Source: Kamptonema sp. UHCC 0994 (GTDB lineage Bacteria; Cyanobacteriota; Cyanobacteriia; Cyanobacteriales; Microcoleaceae). From it: a DNA stretch of 35,318 nucleotides. The stretch lies in NCBI RefSeq assembly GCF_029167235.1, contig NZ_JARFTR010000003.1, forward strand, positions 1-35,318, read 5' to 3'. Below, piece by piece: positions 14,448 to 23,357 of this stretch. The notes beneath the pieces were generated by a model, which did not search any database, was not told the origin of the DNA, and saw only the letters and a program-made list of their open reading frames with translations. Made by a program: the position numbers and the translations under genes. Position 1 is the stretch's first letter. The number at the start of each line of letters is the position of its first letter.

Positions 14448-16097
14448 ATGATCATATTTGAGAAGCAAGAGTTCTTGAACGATTCTGCTGAGAGAACTGA
14501 GCTAATAGAGCAGCTATTAGATATCGGTGCAGCTTTGTCCAGTACCCAGGATTTGCGAGATCTGTTAAACCTGATTCTATCAAAGAGTCGGGAGATCACC
14601 AGCAGCGATGCGGGCAGCGTGTACTTGGTAGACCATACCGATAACACATCGAAGTTGCTATTTAAAGTAGCGCAAAACGCATCTCAGCCGAGCCTTTCCT
14701 TCAACGAGTTTGCCATACCAATGACACACCAAAGCTTGGCAGGCTACGTAGCTTTGACAGGGGAAAGCTTAAACTTACCAGATGCTTACGATTTGCCCCA
14801 GGGAGTACCTTATCGGCTGGATACAAACTTTGACCGGGACATATCTTACCGTACCCGTTCAGTAATGGTACTGCCGATGGAAAATCGCCAAGGCGATACC
14901 ATCGGCGTGATTCAGCTTATTAACCGTAAAATCAAGCCAGATGCAGTGCTCACAGATCAGAACACCTTAGAATTGACCCAGCCTTATTCAGAGTGGGAAC
15001 AGAGGATCGTGCGATCGCTCGCATCTCAGGCGGCAATCTCCATTGAGCGAAATCAACTGCAAGATAGTATAGAACAACTATTTGAAGGCTTTGTCAAAGC
15101 ATCCGTACAAGTAATAGAAGCCAGAGATCCCTGCACTTCTGGACATTCAGAACGAGTTGCAGCTTTGACGGTGCGACTGACAGAAGAGGTAAATATTACC
15201 TCAACAGGCCCGCTGTGCCCCCTTTATTTTAACGATCGCCAAATTCAAGAAATTCGTTACGCCGCCCTTCTCCATGATTTCGGCAAAGTCGGCGTACCCG
15301 AAGCCATCTTAACCAAACAGAAAAAGCTTTACTCAGAACAACTCGATGTTATTCGCAACCGTTTTGCCGTAGCACACCGGACACTAGAAATGGAGTGCGC
15401 TCAATCTAAATTTAGCTACTTAGTGGAGCATCCGAGCGCTCGGCATCTAGCAGACACAGAGGAAAAATGCCCTCATTGCCAATATCTCCAAGGACTTGAT
15501 GGAGAATTAGCCGCAGAAGTTTCTCGACTAGCTAGTTACTGGAATTTCCTACTAGAAGCTAACGAGCCACACATTCTAGCAGAAGAACCCCTCAGCCAAC
15601 TACGGGAACTCTCCGACTACAGTTATAGAGATATAGATGGCAAAATCAAGCCCCTCGTCACCCCAGAAGAAATCGCTCAACTAATGATTCCCAGAGGGAA
15701 TCTGACACCAGACGAACGCTTAGCCATAGAATCTCATGTCACCCACACCTACGAATTTCTGAAGCGGATTCCTTGGACAAAGGATCTCAAAGATGTACCC
15801 AACATTACCTATGGACACCATGAGAAACTAGATGGTAGCGGCTACCCGCGTGGCTTAAGGCATATAGAAATTCCAATTCAGGCTCAGATTATGGCGATCG
15901 GAGATATATATGACGCACTCACCGCAGGCGATCGCCCCTACAAACGGGGCTTACCAACAGAAGTAGCTTTGAAAATTATGCGGCAAGAAGTCGCTCAAAA
16001 TAAAATCAGCGCCGAGTTGCTGGAACTATTTGAACACCGCCAAGTCTTTACCGTACTGGGACACGCCTTAGAGGTTGAACTTGAAAAATTAGCTTAA
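14448..16097 (+). CDS. GAF + HD-GYP domain cyclic-di-GMP phosphodiesterase
   Basis: A 549-residue protein with no membrane segment. Residues about 25-200 are a GAF sensor domain. An HD-GYP domain follows: metal-binding His276-Asp277 in 'LLHDFGK', 'HHEKLDGSGYP' with His457-His458 and GYP 465-467, and Asp486 in 'GDIYDAL'. HD-GYP enzymes hydrolyse c-di-GMP to GMP. The catalytic set is complete, so activity is likely. Between the HD pair and the later histidines lies an insertion of about 120 residues (about 290-418) containing 'CPHC' at 341-344, a possible metal-binding pair. This is much longer than in the standard domain. The ligand of the GAF domain cannot be predicted. The ATG has no strong ribosome site. 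The 3' gap leads into the folded porin leader. Confidence 0.9.
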   Translation: MIIFEKQEFLNDSAERTELIEQLLDIGAALSSTQDLRDLLNLILSKSREITSSDAGSVYLVDHTDNTSKLLFKVAQNASQPSLSFNEFAIPMTHQSLAGYVALTGESLNLPDAYDLPQGVPYRLDTNFDRDISYRTRSVMVLPMENRQGDTIGVIQLINRKIKPDAVLTDQNTLELTQPYSEWEQRIVRSLASQAAISIERNQLQDSIEQLFEGFVKASVQVIEARDPCTSGHSERVAALTVRLTEEVNITSTGPLCPLYFNDRQIQEIRYAALLHDFGKVGVPEAILTKQKKLYSEQLDVIRNRFAVAHRTLEMECAQSKFSYLVEHPSARHLADTEEKCPHCQYLQGLDGELAAEVSRLASYWNFLLEANEPHILAEEPLSQLRELSDYSYRDIDGKIKPLVTPEEIAQLMIPRGNLTPDERLAIESHVTHTYEFLKRIPWTKDLKDVPNITYGHHEKLDGSGYPRGLRHIEIPIQAQIMAIGDIYDALTAGDRPYKRGLPTEVALKIMRQEVAQNKISAELLELFEHRQVFTVLGHALEVELEKLA

Positions 16098-16319
16098 ATT
16101 GTCAAGTTATGGCAAAAATAGATAAATACCTCAAACTCGCAGCGCTCTTGGTCAACCTTGACCAATGCGATCGCCACCCGGAGTCTCCAACGGTCAAAAT
16201 CGGGTAAACTCAAAGCAGTAATTATCCCAAAGCCAAATCCGGGCCCTCAAAACAAGTAGAGAAAAGATAAAAAGAACCAGATCGTATTTTGATCTACTTC
16301 CAAAATTGTGTTAACCTAT

Positions 16320-16560
16320 CAACGACCGACAAATTTTTAACGGGCCGCGCACAACGCCTTTAACAGGTAAGCAGGGAATCTGCCAAACCAGGGAGAAATC
16401 CCGAAACGCTAGACGCAGCTCGTTGTAAGACTTAGGATAGCAGACCGCCTTTAGGGGCAAAAGGATTGCGCCCAAGCACCCTATCACTAGGGGTATCTAA
16501 AGTGAAAGCTTTAGAGAATCCCATTCCCGTTTTAGGGGGTGGGACTGTCAACAAATAGAA
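16320..16560 (+). promoter_or_regulatory. Folded leader region upstream of the porin gene
   Basis: Within the 508-bp spacer 16098-16605, the 240 bases before the porin are rich in local stems: GCAG-GGAAT-CTGC, GGGAGAAATCCC, GGGGCAA...TTGCGCCC, CTAAAG-TGAAAG-CTTTAG, and a 9-bp stem CCCATTCCC/GGGGGTGGG near 16520-16545. No T-run follows the last stem. The arrangement suggests a long structured 5' leader or a separate small RNA; I cannot assign it to a known riboswitch class. The first part of the spacer (16098-16319) shows only a small GGTCAA/TTGACC hairpin. Confidence 0.4.
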
Positions 16561-16605
16561 GGCTACAATAGTCTCTCTGTAATCGGTGTGAGGATGAGAG
16601 TGAAT

Positions 16606-18717
16606 ATGTCTAAATTTCTCTGGAGTTCATTGTTAATCAGTCCAGCAGTGTTGGGAGCAACCCTAGTTGTCTCAGCTAGTGCTATGGCTACCAGCAGCCA
16701 GCCTAATAATTCTGAAGCTCTCAAGCTACAAGCTGCACAAACCAAAGCTTCCGAAGTTCAGCTAGAGCCTCTAGCAGCCGCAGAACAAACACCTGTTACC
16801 CAGGTTGAAGAAGTTTCCAATATCTCTGAAGTAAAAACAGAGCCAGCAATTGCAGAGCAAGAAGTAAAGGCGGCACCACTAAATGCGATCGCAGCTAACT
16901 CTGTAACTGAGGAAACCAATACACTGCAACTAGAATTGCCCAGTGTACCAGAGCAAATCAGCGCCGCCCCACTAGAAGCACTAGCCCCGGTAGCTGTTGA
17001 ACAGACACAGCCAACCTTGGTAAATGTCCCTGAAGTGCTCGCTCAAACTGCCGCACCTGAAACTAACAATCCGGCAGCAACATTAGAACAACTCAACCAG
17101 TACAGCAACGAAGGGTCAGCCAACCCCGAAACTCAGGGTCAAGTTACCTCAGTTTCTCAACTTTCTGACGTACAGCCCACAGACTGGGCATTTCAAGCAC
17201 TGCAATCCTTAGTGGAACGCTACGGTTGTATCGCAGGTTATCCTGACGGTACTTATCGCGGCAACCGGGCAATGACCCGCTACGAATTCGCCGCTGGTTT
17301 AAACGCTTGCTTGGAACGAGTCAACGAACTGATTGGTGCTGGCACAGCTAACCTAGTCAGCAGAGAAGACTTGGCAGCTCTCCAACGCTTGCAAGAAGAA
17401 TTTGCCGCTGAATTGGCTACCTTGCGCGGCCGCGTCGATGCTCTTGAAGCTCGGACTGCCGAACTCGAAGCCAACCAATTCTCGACTACCACCAAATTAA
17501 CTGGGGAAGCGATTTTCGCTCTCAGCGATGACTTTGGCGGCGGTTTAGGCTTTAGTGCCTTCGGTCGGAGAATCGGTGACAACAACCGAGAATTTGGTTC
17601 TAATAACAACGAAGCTGTCTTCCAACAGCGCGTTCGCCTCAACTTAAACACCAGTTTCACTGGTAAAGATTTATTGCTGACCAGGTTGCAAGTTGGTAAC
17701 GGTCAGAACTTTAACTTTGGCGCTACCAAAGAAGGCTTACAAACTTGGCAAGCAGTTGGTAACACAGGTAATACTTTTACCCTGGATAGCCTGCTGTACA
17801 AATTCCCCGCAACTTCGCGGTTGAATGTCACCATTGCAGCTAACGCTGGTACTTGGGACGATATTATCCCCACAGTCAACCCTTACTTTGAAGACTTTGA
17901 CGGTGGTAACGGTGCACTGACTTCTTTTGCACAGAGAAACCCAATTTATCGTCTAGGCGGTGGTGCAGGTATCGGCTTTGACTATGCCTTCGGCGGTAGA
18001 GGGCTGTTGGGTGGTGTCTTCGGCCCTACTTCCTTCTCCTTCGGCTATCTAGCAGCAACTGCGTCTAGCCCTGCTGAGAGCGATGGCTTGTTCGGTGGCG
18101 ATTACGCAGCGATGGCCCAGCTCACTTTCACCCCAGGAAGAAACTTCCAGTTTGCTCTGAGCTACAATCACGGTTACTTCGATCGCGGTAACTTCGGCTT
18201 TGACAACGGTTTAGCGAATGGTACTGACTCACTGGGCGGTTTCGCAGGTACTGGCGTAGCTAACTCCCTCAATGGTGTGACTGAAGGCTTTTTTGAAGGT
18301 AATCGCGCTAAGCGAGTTGTCAGTAACTCCTACGGTTTCGAGGCTTCGATGCGCCTGAACCGCAGGTTTGTACTGGGTGGCTGGGTTGGATATACCGCTG
18401 CTCGCGCGATCGGTCTTGGCGATGCCAAGATTTGGAACTACGCTGTCACCTTGGCTTTCCCCGACCTTGGAAAAGAGGGTAACTTGGGCGGTATTGTCCT
18501 CGGTCGGGAGCCTTACCTAGCTAGCCTTGAGGCTCGTGACGGTTTGGATAAAGGCTTTGGCAATGATTCTTCCTACCACATTGAAGGTTTCTACAAGTTC
18601 CAGCTAACGGACAATATTTCCGTTACACCCGGCGTAGTCTGGATTACGAACCCCAACCAAAATGATGATAACGATGACATCATTATCGGTACGCTGAGAA
18701 CAACATTTACGTTCTAA
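16606..18717 (+). CDS. SLH-domain, OprB-type outer-membrane porin (iron-uptake porin family)
   Basis: A 703-residue protein from ATG 16606. The N-terminus 'MSKFLWSSLLISPAVLGATL' is a signal peptide. An Ala/Glu/Pro-rich stretch follows. An SLH domain at about 182-240 ('DWAFQALQSLVERYGCIAGY' and 'YPDGTYRGNRAMTRYEFAAG') anchors to peptidoglycan. A coiled coil at about 257-291 follows, then an OprB-like beta-barrel to the end, closing with terminal Phe ('LRTTFTF') as outer-membrane barrels do. This is the standard cyanobacterial porin layout; members pass ions and small solutes, including iron. Upstream in-frame GTG 16588 and ATG 16594 exist, but 16606 gives the usual N-terminus with GAGAG just before it. 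A rho-independent terminator follows. Confidence 0.92.
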   Translation: MSKFLWSSLLISPAVLGATLVVSASAMATSSQPNNSEALKLQAAQTKASEVQLEPLAAAEQTPVTQVEEVSNISEVKTEPAIAEQEVKAAPLNAIAANSVTEETNTLQLELPSVPEQISAAPLEALAPVAVEQTQPTLVNVPEVLAQTAAPETNNPAATLEQLNQYSNEGSANPETQGQVTSVSQLSDVQPTDWAFQALQSLVERYGCIAGYPDGTYRGNRAMTRYEFAAGLNACLERVNELIGAGTANLVSREDLAALQRLQEEFAAELATLRGRVDALEARTAELEANQFSTTTKLTGEAIFALSDDFGGGLGFSAFGRRIGDNNREFGSNNNEAVFQQRVRLNLNTSFTGKDLLLTRLQVGNGQNFNFGATKEGLQTWQAVGNTGNTFTLDSLLYKFPATSRLNVTIAANAGTWDDIIPTVNPYFEDFDGGNGALTSFAQRNPIYRLGGGAGIGFDYAFGGRGLLGGVFGPTSFSFGYLAATASSPAESDGLFGGDYAAMAQLTFTPGRNFQFALSYNHGYFDRGNFGFDNGLANGTDSLGGFAGTGVANSLNGVTEGFFEGNRAKRVVSNSYGFEASMRLNRRFVLGGWVGYTAARAIGLGDAKIWNYAVTLAFPDLGKEGNLGGIVLGREPYLASLEARDGLDKGFGNDSSYHIEGFYKFQLTDNISVTPGVVWITNPNQNDDNDDIIIGTLRTTFTF

Positions 18718-18769
18718 TAGGTGTGGTGAGCTAAGTATTCCTTCTCATACTCCAAGTTCCATATCAAAG

Positions 18770-18793
18770 CCCTGCTTTTGCAGGGTTTTTTTT
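18770..18793 (+). terminator. Rho-independent terminator of the porin gene
   Basis: CCCTGC-TTTT-GCAGGG followed by eight T residues, 52 bases after the stop codon. Confidence 0.93.
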
Positions 18794-18823
18794 GGCGGTT
18801 TGAAAAGCTATTGAATCAGGAGT

Positions 18824-18970
18824 TATAGCAACCGCCAAGGCGGTTAGGGGCTAGGGGCTAGGGGCTAGGGGCTAGGGAAAGAAGGGGAAGAAGGGAAAGA
18901 AGGGGAAGAAGGGAATAGAATAAGCGAGTTTGGTGGAACTCAGAACGTAACTGCCAAGAAGGTTGCTATA
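18824..18970. repeat. 147-bp element with TATAGCAACC inverted ends around heptamer repeats
   Basis: TATAGCAACC (18824-18833) and GGTTGCTATA (18961-18970) are perfect 10-bp inverted ends. The interior holds four GGGGCTA heptamers and GAAGGGGAA-type repeats. Related ends occur at 32166-32178 and 35205-35219. No coding capacity. From 18971 to the Rrf2 start at 19144 I see only AT-rich sequence that must hold the Rrf2 promoter. Confidence 0.5.
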
Positions 18971-19143
18971 TACCTCATAAGTCCTATAATTTTTAATGGT
19001 GAATTAGCAGAAATTAGTTAAACCCCAGTGGAGAACCGGGATATAATAAAAAGTAAGAAGTCAAAATTTAGGAGTTAAAAGTCGGAAAGTTATTAAATTT
19101 TGACCGATATGTTCATAAATCTGGGATTTTAATTCTTTGTATT

Positions 19144-19584
19144 ATGGTAGAACTTTCGTGTAAAAGCGAATATGCAATTCTAGCTCTGCTGGAGCTAGCA
19201 GCTCACTACAACGAGGGAGAACCCCTGCAAATTCGCTCTATTGCTTGCCAACAAAATATCCCCGATCGCTATCTAGAACAACTGTTAGCGACACTCAGGC
19301 GTGGCGGTGTCATCCGTAGCCAGCGAGGAGCCAAGGGAGGTTATCTTTTGGCGCGGGAGCCTTGGAAAATTACACTTTTAGAAATTTTAAATTGTCTGGA
19401 AGGAGCAGACATGGATCGCTCTGAGAACAATAGCTCTACTAAAACTTTGGAAAGTGCTGTAGTATTTGAGGTTTGGCAGGAAGCTCGCGAAATAGCTAAC
19501 TCTGTTTTACAAAAATATACGCTAGAGGATCTCACTGAGAGGCTAAATGCTAGGCGGCAGTTAGATATTATGTATTACATCTAG
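19144..19584 (+). CDS. Rrf2-family transcriptional regulator
   Basis: A 146-residue protein. The N-terminal winged helix-turn-helix (residues 1 to about 85) carries Rrf2 marks: 'KSEYAILALLELA', 'IPDRYLEQLLATLRRGGV' and 'RGAKGGYLLAR'. The three clustered cysteines that hold the Fe-S cluster in IscR and NsrR are missing; the few cysteines present are in or near the DNA-binding domain. That points to a CymR-like, cluster-free regulator. CymR of Bacillus controls cysteine synthesis together with CysK. The next gene here, 151 bp downstream on the same strand, is a cysteine synthase, which supports that role. The spacer is filled with GTTAACAGTTAACC repeats starting at the stop codon. Confidence 0.88.
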   Translation: MVELSCKSEYAILALLELAAHYNEGEPLQIRSIACQQNIPDRYLEQLLATLRRGGVIRSQRGAKGGYLLAREPWKITLLEILNCLEGADMDRSENNSSTKTLESAVVFEVWQEAREIANSVLQKYTLEDLTERLNARRQLDIMYYI

Positions 19585-19627
19585 TTAACAGTTAACCGTT
19601 AACAGTTAACAGTTAACCGTTAACTGT
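19585..19627. repeat. GTTAACAGTTAACC tandem repeat
   Basis: About six GTTAAC(A/C) heptamers directly after the Rrf2 stop codon. Each unit is itself palindromic (GTTAAC). It lies between the regulator and cysK, so it could act as a binding array or simply be repeat expansion. Confidence 0.75.
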
Positions 19628-19735
19628 ACTCAACACTTTGATGATAGGTTTCGCGAAGTGTTTCACCCATCCTACAATTAATTAGATGGAGATATTTAAC
19701 AACTAACAAGTAACAACCAACAACCAACAAATATT

Positions 19736-20698
19736 ATGCGTATTGCTCGTGACATTACAGAATTAGTGGGTCGGACACCTCTGGTACAACTAAACCGTAT
19801 CCCCCAAGCTGAAGGCTGTCTGGCGAGAATTGTGGTGAAATTGGAGAGCATGAACCCTGCATCGTCAGTGAAAGATCGCATCGGCGTTAATATGGTGAAT
19901 GCAGCAGAGCTTGAGGGGTTAATCTCTCCGGGAAAAACGATTTTGGTGGAACCGACATCGGGTAATACGGGAATTGCACTGGCAATGGTAGCGGCGGCTA
20001 AAGGCTATCAGTTAATTTTAACTATGCCCGAAACTATGAGTAGCGAACGTAGGGCGATGTTGCGAGCTTACGGGGCGCAATTAGAACTCACGCCAGGGAT
20101 TGAGGGGATGAGTGGCTGTATTCGCAGGGCTCAGGAGATTGTCGATACAACGCCGAATGCCTATATGCTACAGCAGTTTCGGAATCCTGCTAATCCCCAA
20201 ATTCACCGCCAGACAACGGCTATGGAGATTTGGGAGGATACAGATGGTGAAGTTGATATTTTGGTGGCTGGGGTTGGTACTGGGGGGACGCTGACGGGTG
20301 TGGCGGAGGTGATTAAGGAGCGAAAATCTGAGTTTAAGGCGATCGCAGTCGAACCCGCAAATAGCCAAGTTCTTTCCGGTGGAAGGCCTGGGCCTCACAA
20401 AATTCAAGGTATTGGTGCTGGTTTTATTCCCCCAGTCTTGAATGTGGACTTGATTGATGAGACTGTGATTGTGACGGACGATGAAGCGATCGCTTATGGT
20501 CGTCGCTTAGCCAGAGAAGAAGGACTACTTTCTGGTATTTCTAGCGGTGCGGCTTTGTGCGCCGCCATTCGTGTAGCCAAGCGCCCAGAAAATGAAGGCA
20601 AATTAATTGTCATGATTCAACCCAGCTTTGGCGAACGCTATTTGAGTACGCCCTTGTTCCAAGAATCGGATCTCAGCCTAGCAGGTATTATCAGCTAA
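19736..20698 (+). CDS. cysK: Cysteine synthase A (O-acetylserine sulfhydrylase)
   Basis: A 320-residue PLP enzyme of fold type II. The PLP lysine is Lys46 in '[11 protein letters not shown]'. The substrate loop is '[11 protein letters not shown]' (Ser75-Gly79) and the phosphate-binding loop is '[11 protein letters not shown]'. It makes L-cysteine from O-acetylserine and sulfide in the cytosol. All key residues and the length are normal. I favour CysK over CysM from the motif '[14 protein letters not shown]', but the split is not absolute. It lies downstream of the Rrf2 regulator. A terminator-like hairpin built from two HIP1 octamers follows the gene. Confidence 0.93.
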   Translation: MRIARDITELVGRTPLVQLNRIPQAEGCLARIVVKLESMNPASSVKDRIGVNMVNAAELEGLISPGKTILVEPTSGNTGIALAMVAAAKGYQLILTMPETMSSERRAMLRAYGAQLELTPGIEGMSGCIRRAQEIVDTTPNAYMLQQFRNPANPQIHRQTTAMEIWEDTDGEVDILVAGVGTGGTLTGVAEVIKERKSEFKAIAVEPANSQVLSGGRPGPHKIQGIGAGFIPPVLNVDLIDETVIVTDDEAIAYGRRLAREEGLLSGISSGAALCAAIRVAKRPENEGKLIVMIQPSFGERYLSTPLFQESDLSLAGIIS

Positions 20699-20723
20699 GT
20701 AAGTTGGATGATTTAGGGGAATT

Positions 20724-20757
20724 AGCGATCGCAAGATTAAGTGCGATCGCTTTCTAT
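20724..20757 (+). terminator. Terminator-like hairpin made from two HIP1 sites
   Basis: AGCGATCGCA (20724-20733) and TGCGATCGCT (20742-20751) pair over ten bases with an eight-base loop, and TTTCTATTT follows. Each arm contains one GCGATCGC octamer. It lies 25 bases after the cysK stop. Confidence 0.6.
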
Positions 20758-20767
20758 TTCTGCGATA

Positions 20768-20823
20768 ACTTACGTAACGCCGCCCTCTGGGCGGTGGCTT
20801 TACCGCCCAGAGGGCGGCGTTAC
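20768..20823. repeat. MITE-like perfect hairpin, 22-bp arms
   Basis: Arms 20774-20795 and 20802-20823 (each running from GTAACGCCGCC to the loop) are exact inverted repeats around a six-base loop. ACTTACG precedes the left arm. It is the same family as the copies at 32181 and at both window edges, and lies 34 bases before the J-protein start. Confidence 0.85.
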
Positions 20824-20857
20824 AGAATTCATTATATTTTTTTGAGGTAAAGCAAAC

Positions 20858-21535
20858 GTGGGCGCTATTACTAACCACTACAAAACCCTAAATATCAACC
20901 CAACAGCAACTCAAGCTGAAATTAAGCAAGCCTATCGCCGTTTGGTGAAGGTATTACATCCCGACAGCAACAAGGAAACAGCGGGTCACGAGCAAATAAT
21001 TCGCCTCAATGCAGCTTATGAAGTATTAGGCGATCCTCAGCGGCGACATTCTTACGATCGGCAATTTTCGCAAAAATCTCAACAGCAAAAGCCAGACATT
21101 CGCCAGAGCTACCGCAAACAAGAAACTGGACGGGATGCCGATGAGCAAATAGAACAATGGCTCACAAAAGTCTATAAACCAGTTAATCGAATGCTTACTA
21201 ATATTCTCACTCCTCTAAAAAAGGAAATAGACGAATTGTCAGCCGATCCTTTTGACGATGAACTTTTAGGAGCATTTCAAAATTATTTAGACACCTCTCG
21301 CGATTTTCTTAAAAAAGCTTATGGTCTTTTTCGTTCTATGCCAAATCCGCCTAATTTAGCAGGAGTTGCCGCTCAGTTTTATTACTGTCTCAATCACGTT
21401 TCAGATGGAATTGAAGATTTAGAAATGTTCACCCTTAACTATGATGACCACTACTTACATACAGGTCAGGAACTCTTTAAAATAGCGGGTAGATTGCGAC
21501 GGGAAGCGCAAAAAGAATTAAAAATTAAAACTTGA
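20858..21535 (+). CDS. J-domain (DnaJ-like) co-chaperone
   Basis: A 225-residue protein. The N-terminal J domain spans about 5-70 ('HYKTLNINPTATQAEIKQAY', then 'HPD' at 34-36, then 'AYEVLGDPQRRHSYD'). The intact HPD means it should stimulate the ATPase of an Hsp70 (DnaK). The remaining 150 residues are helical, acidic and without the zinc-finger or C-terminal domains of true DnaJ, so it is a specialised type III J-protein; client unknown. The start is GTG, supported by GAGG about 13 bases upstream; no ATG lies near. A hairpin element lies just upstream. It converges with the MscS-type gene, with heptamer repeats between. Confidence 0.88.
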   Translation: MGAITNHYKTLNINPTATQAEIKQAYRRLVKVLHPDSNKETAGHEQIIRLNAAYEVLGDPQRRHSYDRQFSQKSQQQKPDIRQSYRKQETGRDADEQIEQWLTKVYKPVNRMLTNILTPLKKEIDELSADPFDDELLGAFQNYLDTSRDFLKKAYGLFRSMPNPPNLAGVAAQFYYCLNHVSDGIEDLEMFTLNYDDHYLHTGQELFKIAGRLRREAQKELKIKT

Positions 21536-21549
21536 AAGTAATATAATAT

Positions 21550-21625
21550 GGGTAATTGGTAATTGGTAATTGGTAATTTCATCCTCATTCTTCCTTCTTC
21601 CTTCTTCCTTCTTCCTTCTTCCTTC
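21550..21625. repeat. GGTAATT and CTTCCTT heptamer arrays
   Basis: About four GGTAATT units (21550-21578) and five CTTCCTT units (21589-21625) fill the spacer between the convergent J-protein and MscS-family genes. The second array ends within six bases of the MscS stop codon. Confidence 0.85.
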
Positions 21626-21630
21626 GTATA

Positions 21631-23073
21631 TCAGATACCAAAAAGTGTTTGAATTCGTTTACGTATTCTGATAAAAGGTGTTTGCTCTGCGGAACTTTCA
21701 TCGAATAATCCTAAAGCTTGCAATGCTTGTTTACGTTCAGATAATTTTTTAGCAATTTGATCGGCTAAACTCGGTTGCTCTACTAAAAGTTTCTGCAAGT
21801 CATGATGCTCTACAACAAACAAAATTGAATCTTCCATCGCTCGAACTGTTGCTGAACGGGGTGTTCCCAATAGCAAAGATATCTCACCAAAAAACTCCCC
21901 TTCGTGAATAGTTGCAATATATTTATCAGCACGCTGAGAAAGCACTTCTACCGTACCGGAAAGTATAATATAAAAAGAATCACCTGGATCGTTTTCTTGG
22001 CAGATAGTCTGTCCTGCTGGAAAGAGTTGTCTATAGCCGTATTCAATTAATTGCCTTAGTTCCAAATCTGTGCATTGTTCAAAGTAAGTTACTCGCCGTA
22101 ATAAATCCCGTAGATTCCAATGGTTCAGCGATTTTGAGCCTGATTTCTTTTGTTCTGAAATAGAGCTATTTTGGGCAAATGCTATGCCATCAGTAATTTC
22201 ATTTTCGTTGTTATAATGAAATAAATTTTTTAATTCTTGTGGATTTCTTAACCACAAATCTTGTTGGGGAAATGGAATTTCTATACCTCGGTGGCGCAAT
22301 TCATGTTCTATTAGAAAATTTAAAGCACTTTTAATCTGATCGCTCTCTTGTGGTTGGTCAATCCAAACTAACAGCTCAAAGTTTAAAGAACTATCTCCAA
22401 ACTTCTGGAACCCTACTTTAGGCGAGGGATGAGATAAAACGTTGGGTTCCATACGGGCCGCAACTAATAAAACTTCTGTGACCAATAATGGGTCGGTTCC
22501 GTAAGCAACTCCTACGGGAACGCGAATGCGGCATTTAGGGTCTTTATAACTCCAGTTAATAATATTACTTTCAACAAATTTGATATTGGGTACAATCACA
22601 AAAAGACCATCAATTGTTCTGATAATTGTAGAGCGAATCGAAATATTTTCTACTGTTCCTAAGAGATGTTCAATTTCAACAAAGTCTCCGACTCTAATCT
22701 GATTTTCAAAAAGTAGTGTGATTCCGCTGATAAAGTTGCTGGCTAGATTCTGCAATCCGAAGCCGAAGCCGATTCCTACAACTCCAGCTATAACAGTGAG
22801 GGATCTGAGGTTAATTCCGGCACTTTGCAGAACGATGATTAAACCAAAAGCAGCTAGTATATAGGTACTCAAGGCGGCGATTGCTTCTCGACTACCCCGG
22901 TCTAATTTCATGCGAACTAGCAGTCCTCGCTTAATCCATTCGCTAAGAACGCGAGCAACGACGAACACTGCTAAAGCTAAGAGAAATAATTCGACTATTG
23001 AACTCAGAGATAGATGTTTATCTCCCAGATAAAACAGCGGAGTTGTAAATACCTTGTCAAAATTTTTAACCAT
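21631..23073 (-). CDS. MscS-family channel with C-terminal cyclic-nucleotide-binding domain (bCNG type)
   Basis: A 480-residue protein from ATG 23073. Three membrane helices are followed by the MscS pore and beta domain ('GIGFGFGLQNLASNFISG', 'FENQIRVGDFVEI', 'IVPNIKF'). A linker leads to a cyclic-nucleotide-binding domain (about residues 350-470 when counted from the longer start). The phosphate cassette 'FGEISLLLGTPRSATV' keeps Glu425 and Arg434, so cAMP or cGMP binding is likely. Such bacterial CNG channels have MscS folds but gate mainly through the ligand. A longer frame starts at TTG 23157, but its extra 28 residues come from spacer-like repeat sequence, so I prefer 23073. The adenylate cyclase at 5.9-7.6 kb could supply the ligand. 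Confidence 0.88.
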   Translation of the reverse strand: MVKNFDKVFTTPLFYLGDKHLSLSSIVELFLLALAVFVVARVLSEWIKRGLLVRMKLDRGSREAIAALSTYILAAFGLIIVLQSAGINLRSLTVIAGVVGIGFGFGLQNLASNFISGITLLFENQIRVGDFVEIEHLLGTVENISIRSTIIRTIDGLFVIVPNIKFVESNIINWSYKDPKCRIRVPVGVAYGTDPLLVTEVLLVAARMEPNVLSHPSPKVGFQKFGDSSLNFELLVWIDQPQESDQIKSALNFLIEHELRHRGIEIPFPQQDLWLRNPQELKNLFHYNNENEITDGIAFAQNSSISEQKKSGSKSLNHWNLRDLLRRVTYFEQCTDLELRQLIEYGYRQLFPAGQTICQENDPGDSFYIILSGTVEVLSQRADKYIATIHEGEFFGEISLLLGTPRSATVRAMEDSILFVVEHHDLQKLLVEQPSLADQIAKKLSERKQALQALGLFDESSAEQTPFIRIRKRIQTLFGI

Positions 23074-23357
23074 TGCAATGATAGAATTATGTTGTCCGCG
23101 TGTAAGCCTTATTTTTGAAGAAGAATTTTGACTTCTAACTCCTGATTGCTGTGACAAAACTCCCTGATAATTATGTCAGAACCACACTTGCAATGGCTGT
23201 GAGCGTTCCTGCTACTTTGGAAATACTGCGATCGCGAGTCAAGTCGTGTACTACTATGCAAGAGCGATCGCCCTAAATCCAGATCGAGGATGAAAACTAT
23301 CCTTAAAAAGGTGTAAACTTATTTACAGAACTTAACAATATAATAGACACTGCGTTT

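Noticed and set aside
23073-23157. TTG start adding 28 residues to the MscS-type channel
   Set aside because: The added DNA resembles dispersed spacer sequence (AGGAGTTAGAAGT) and the shorter form begins at an ATG just before the conserved region.
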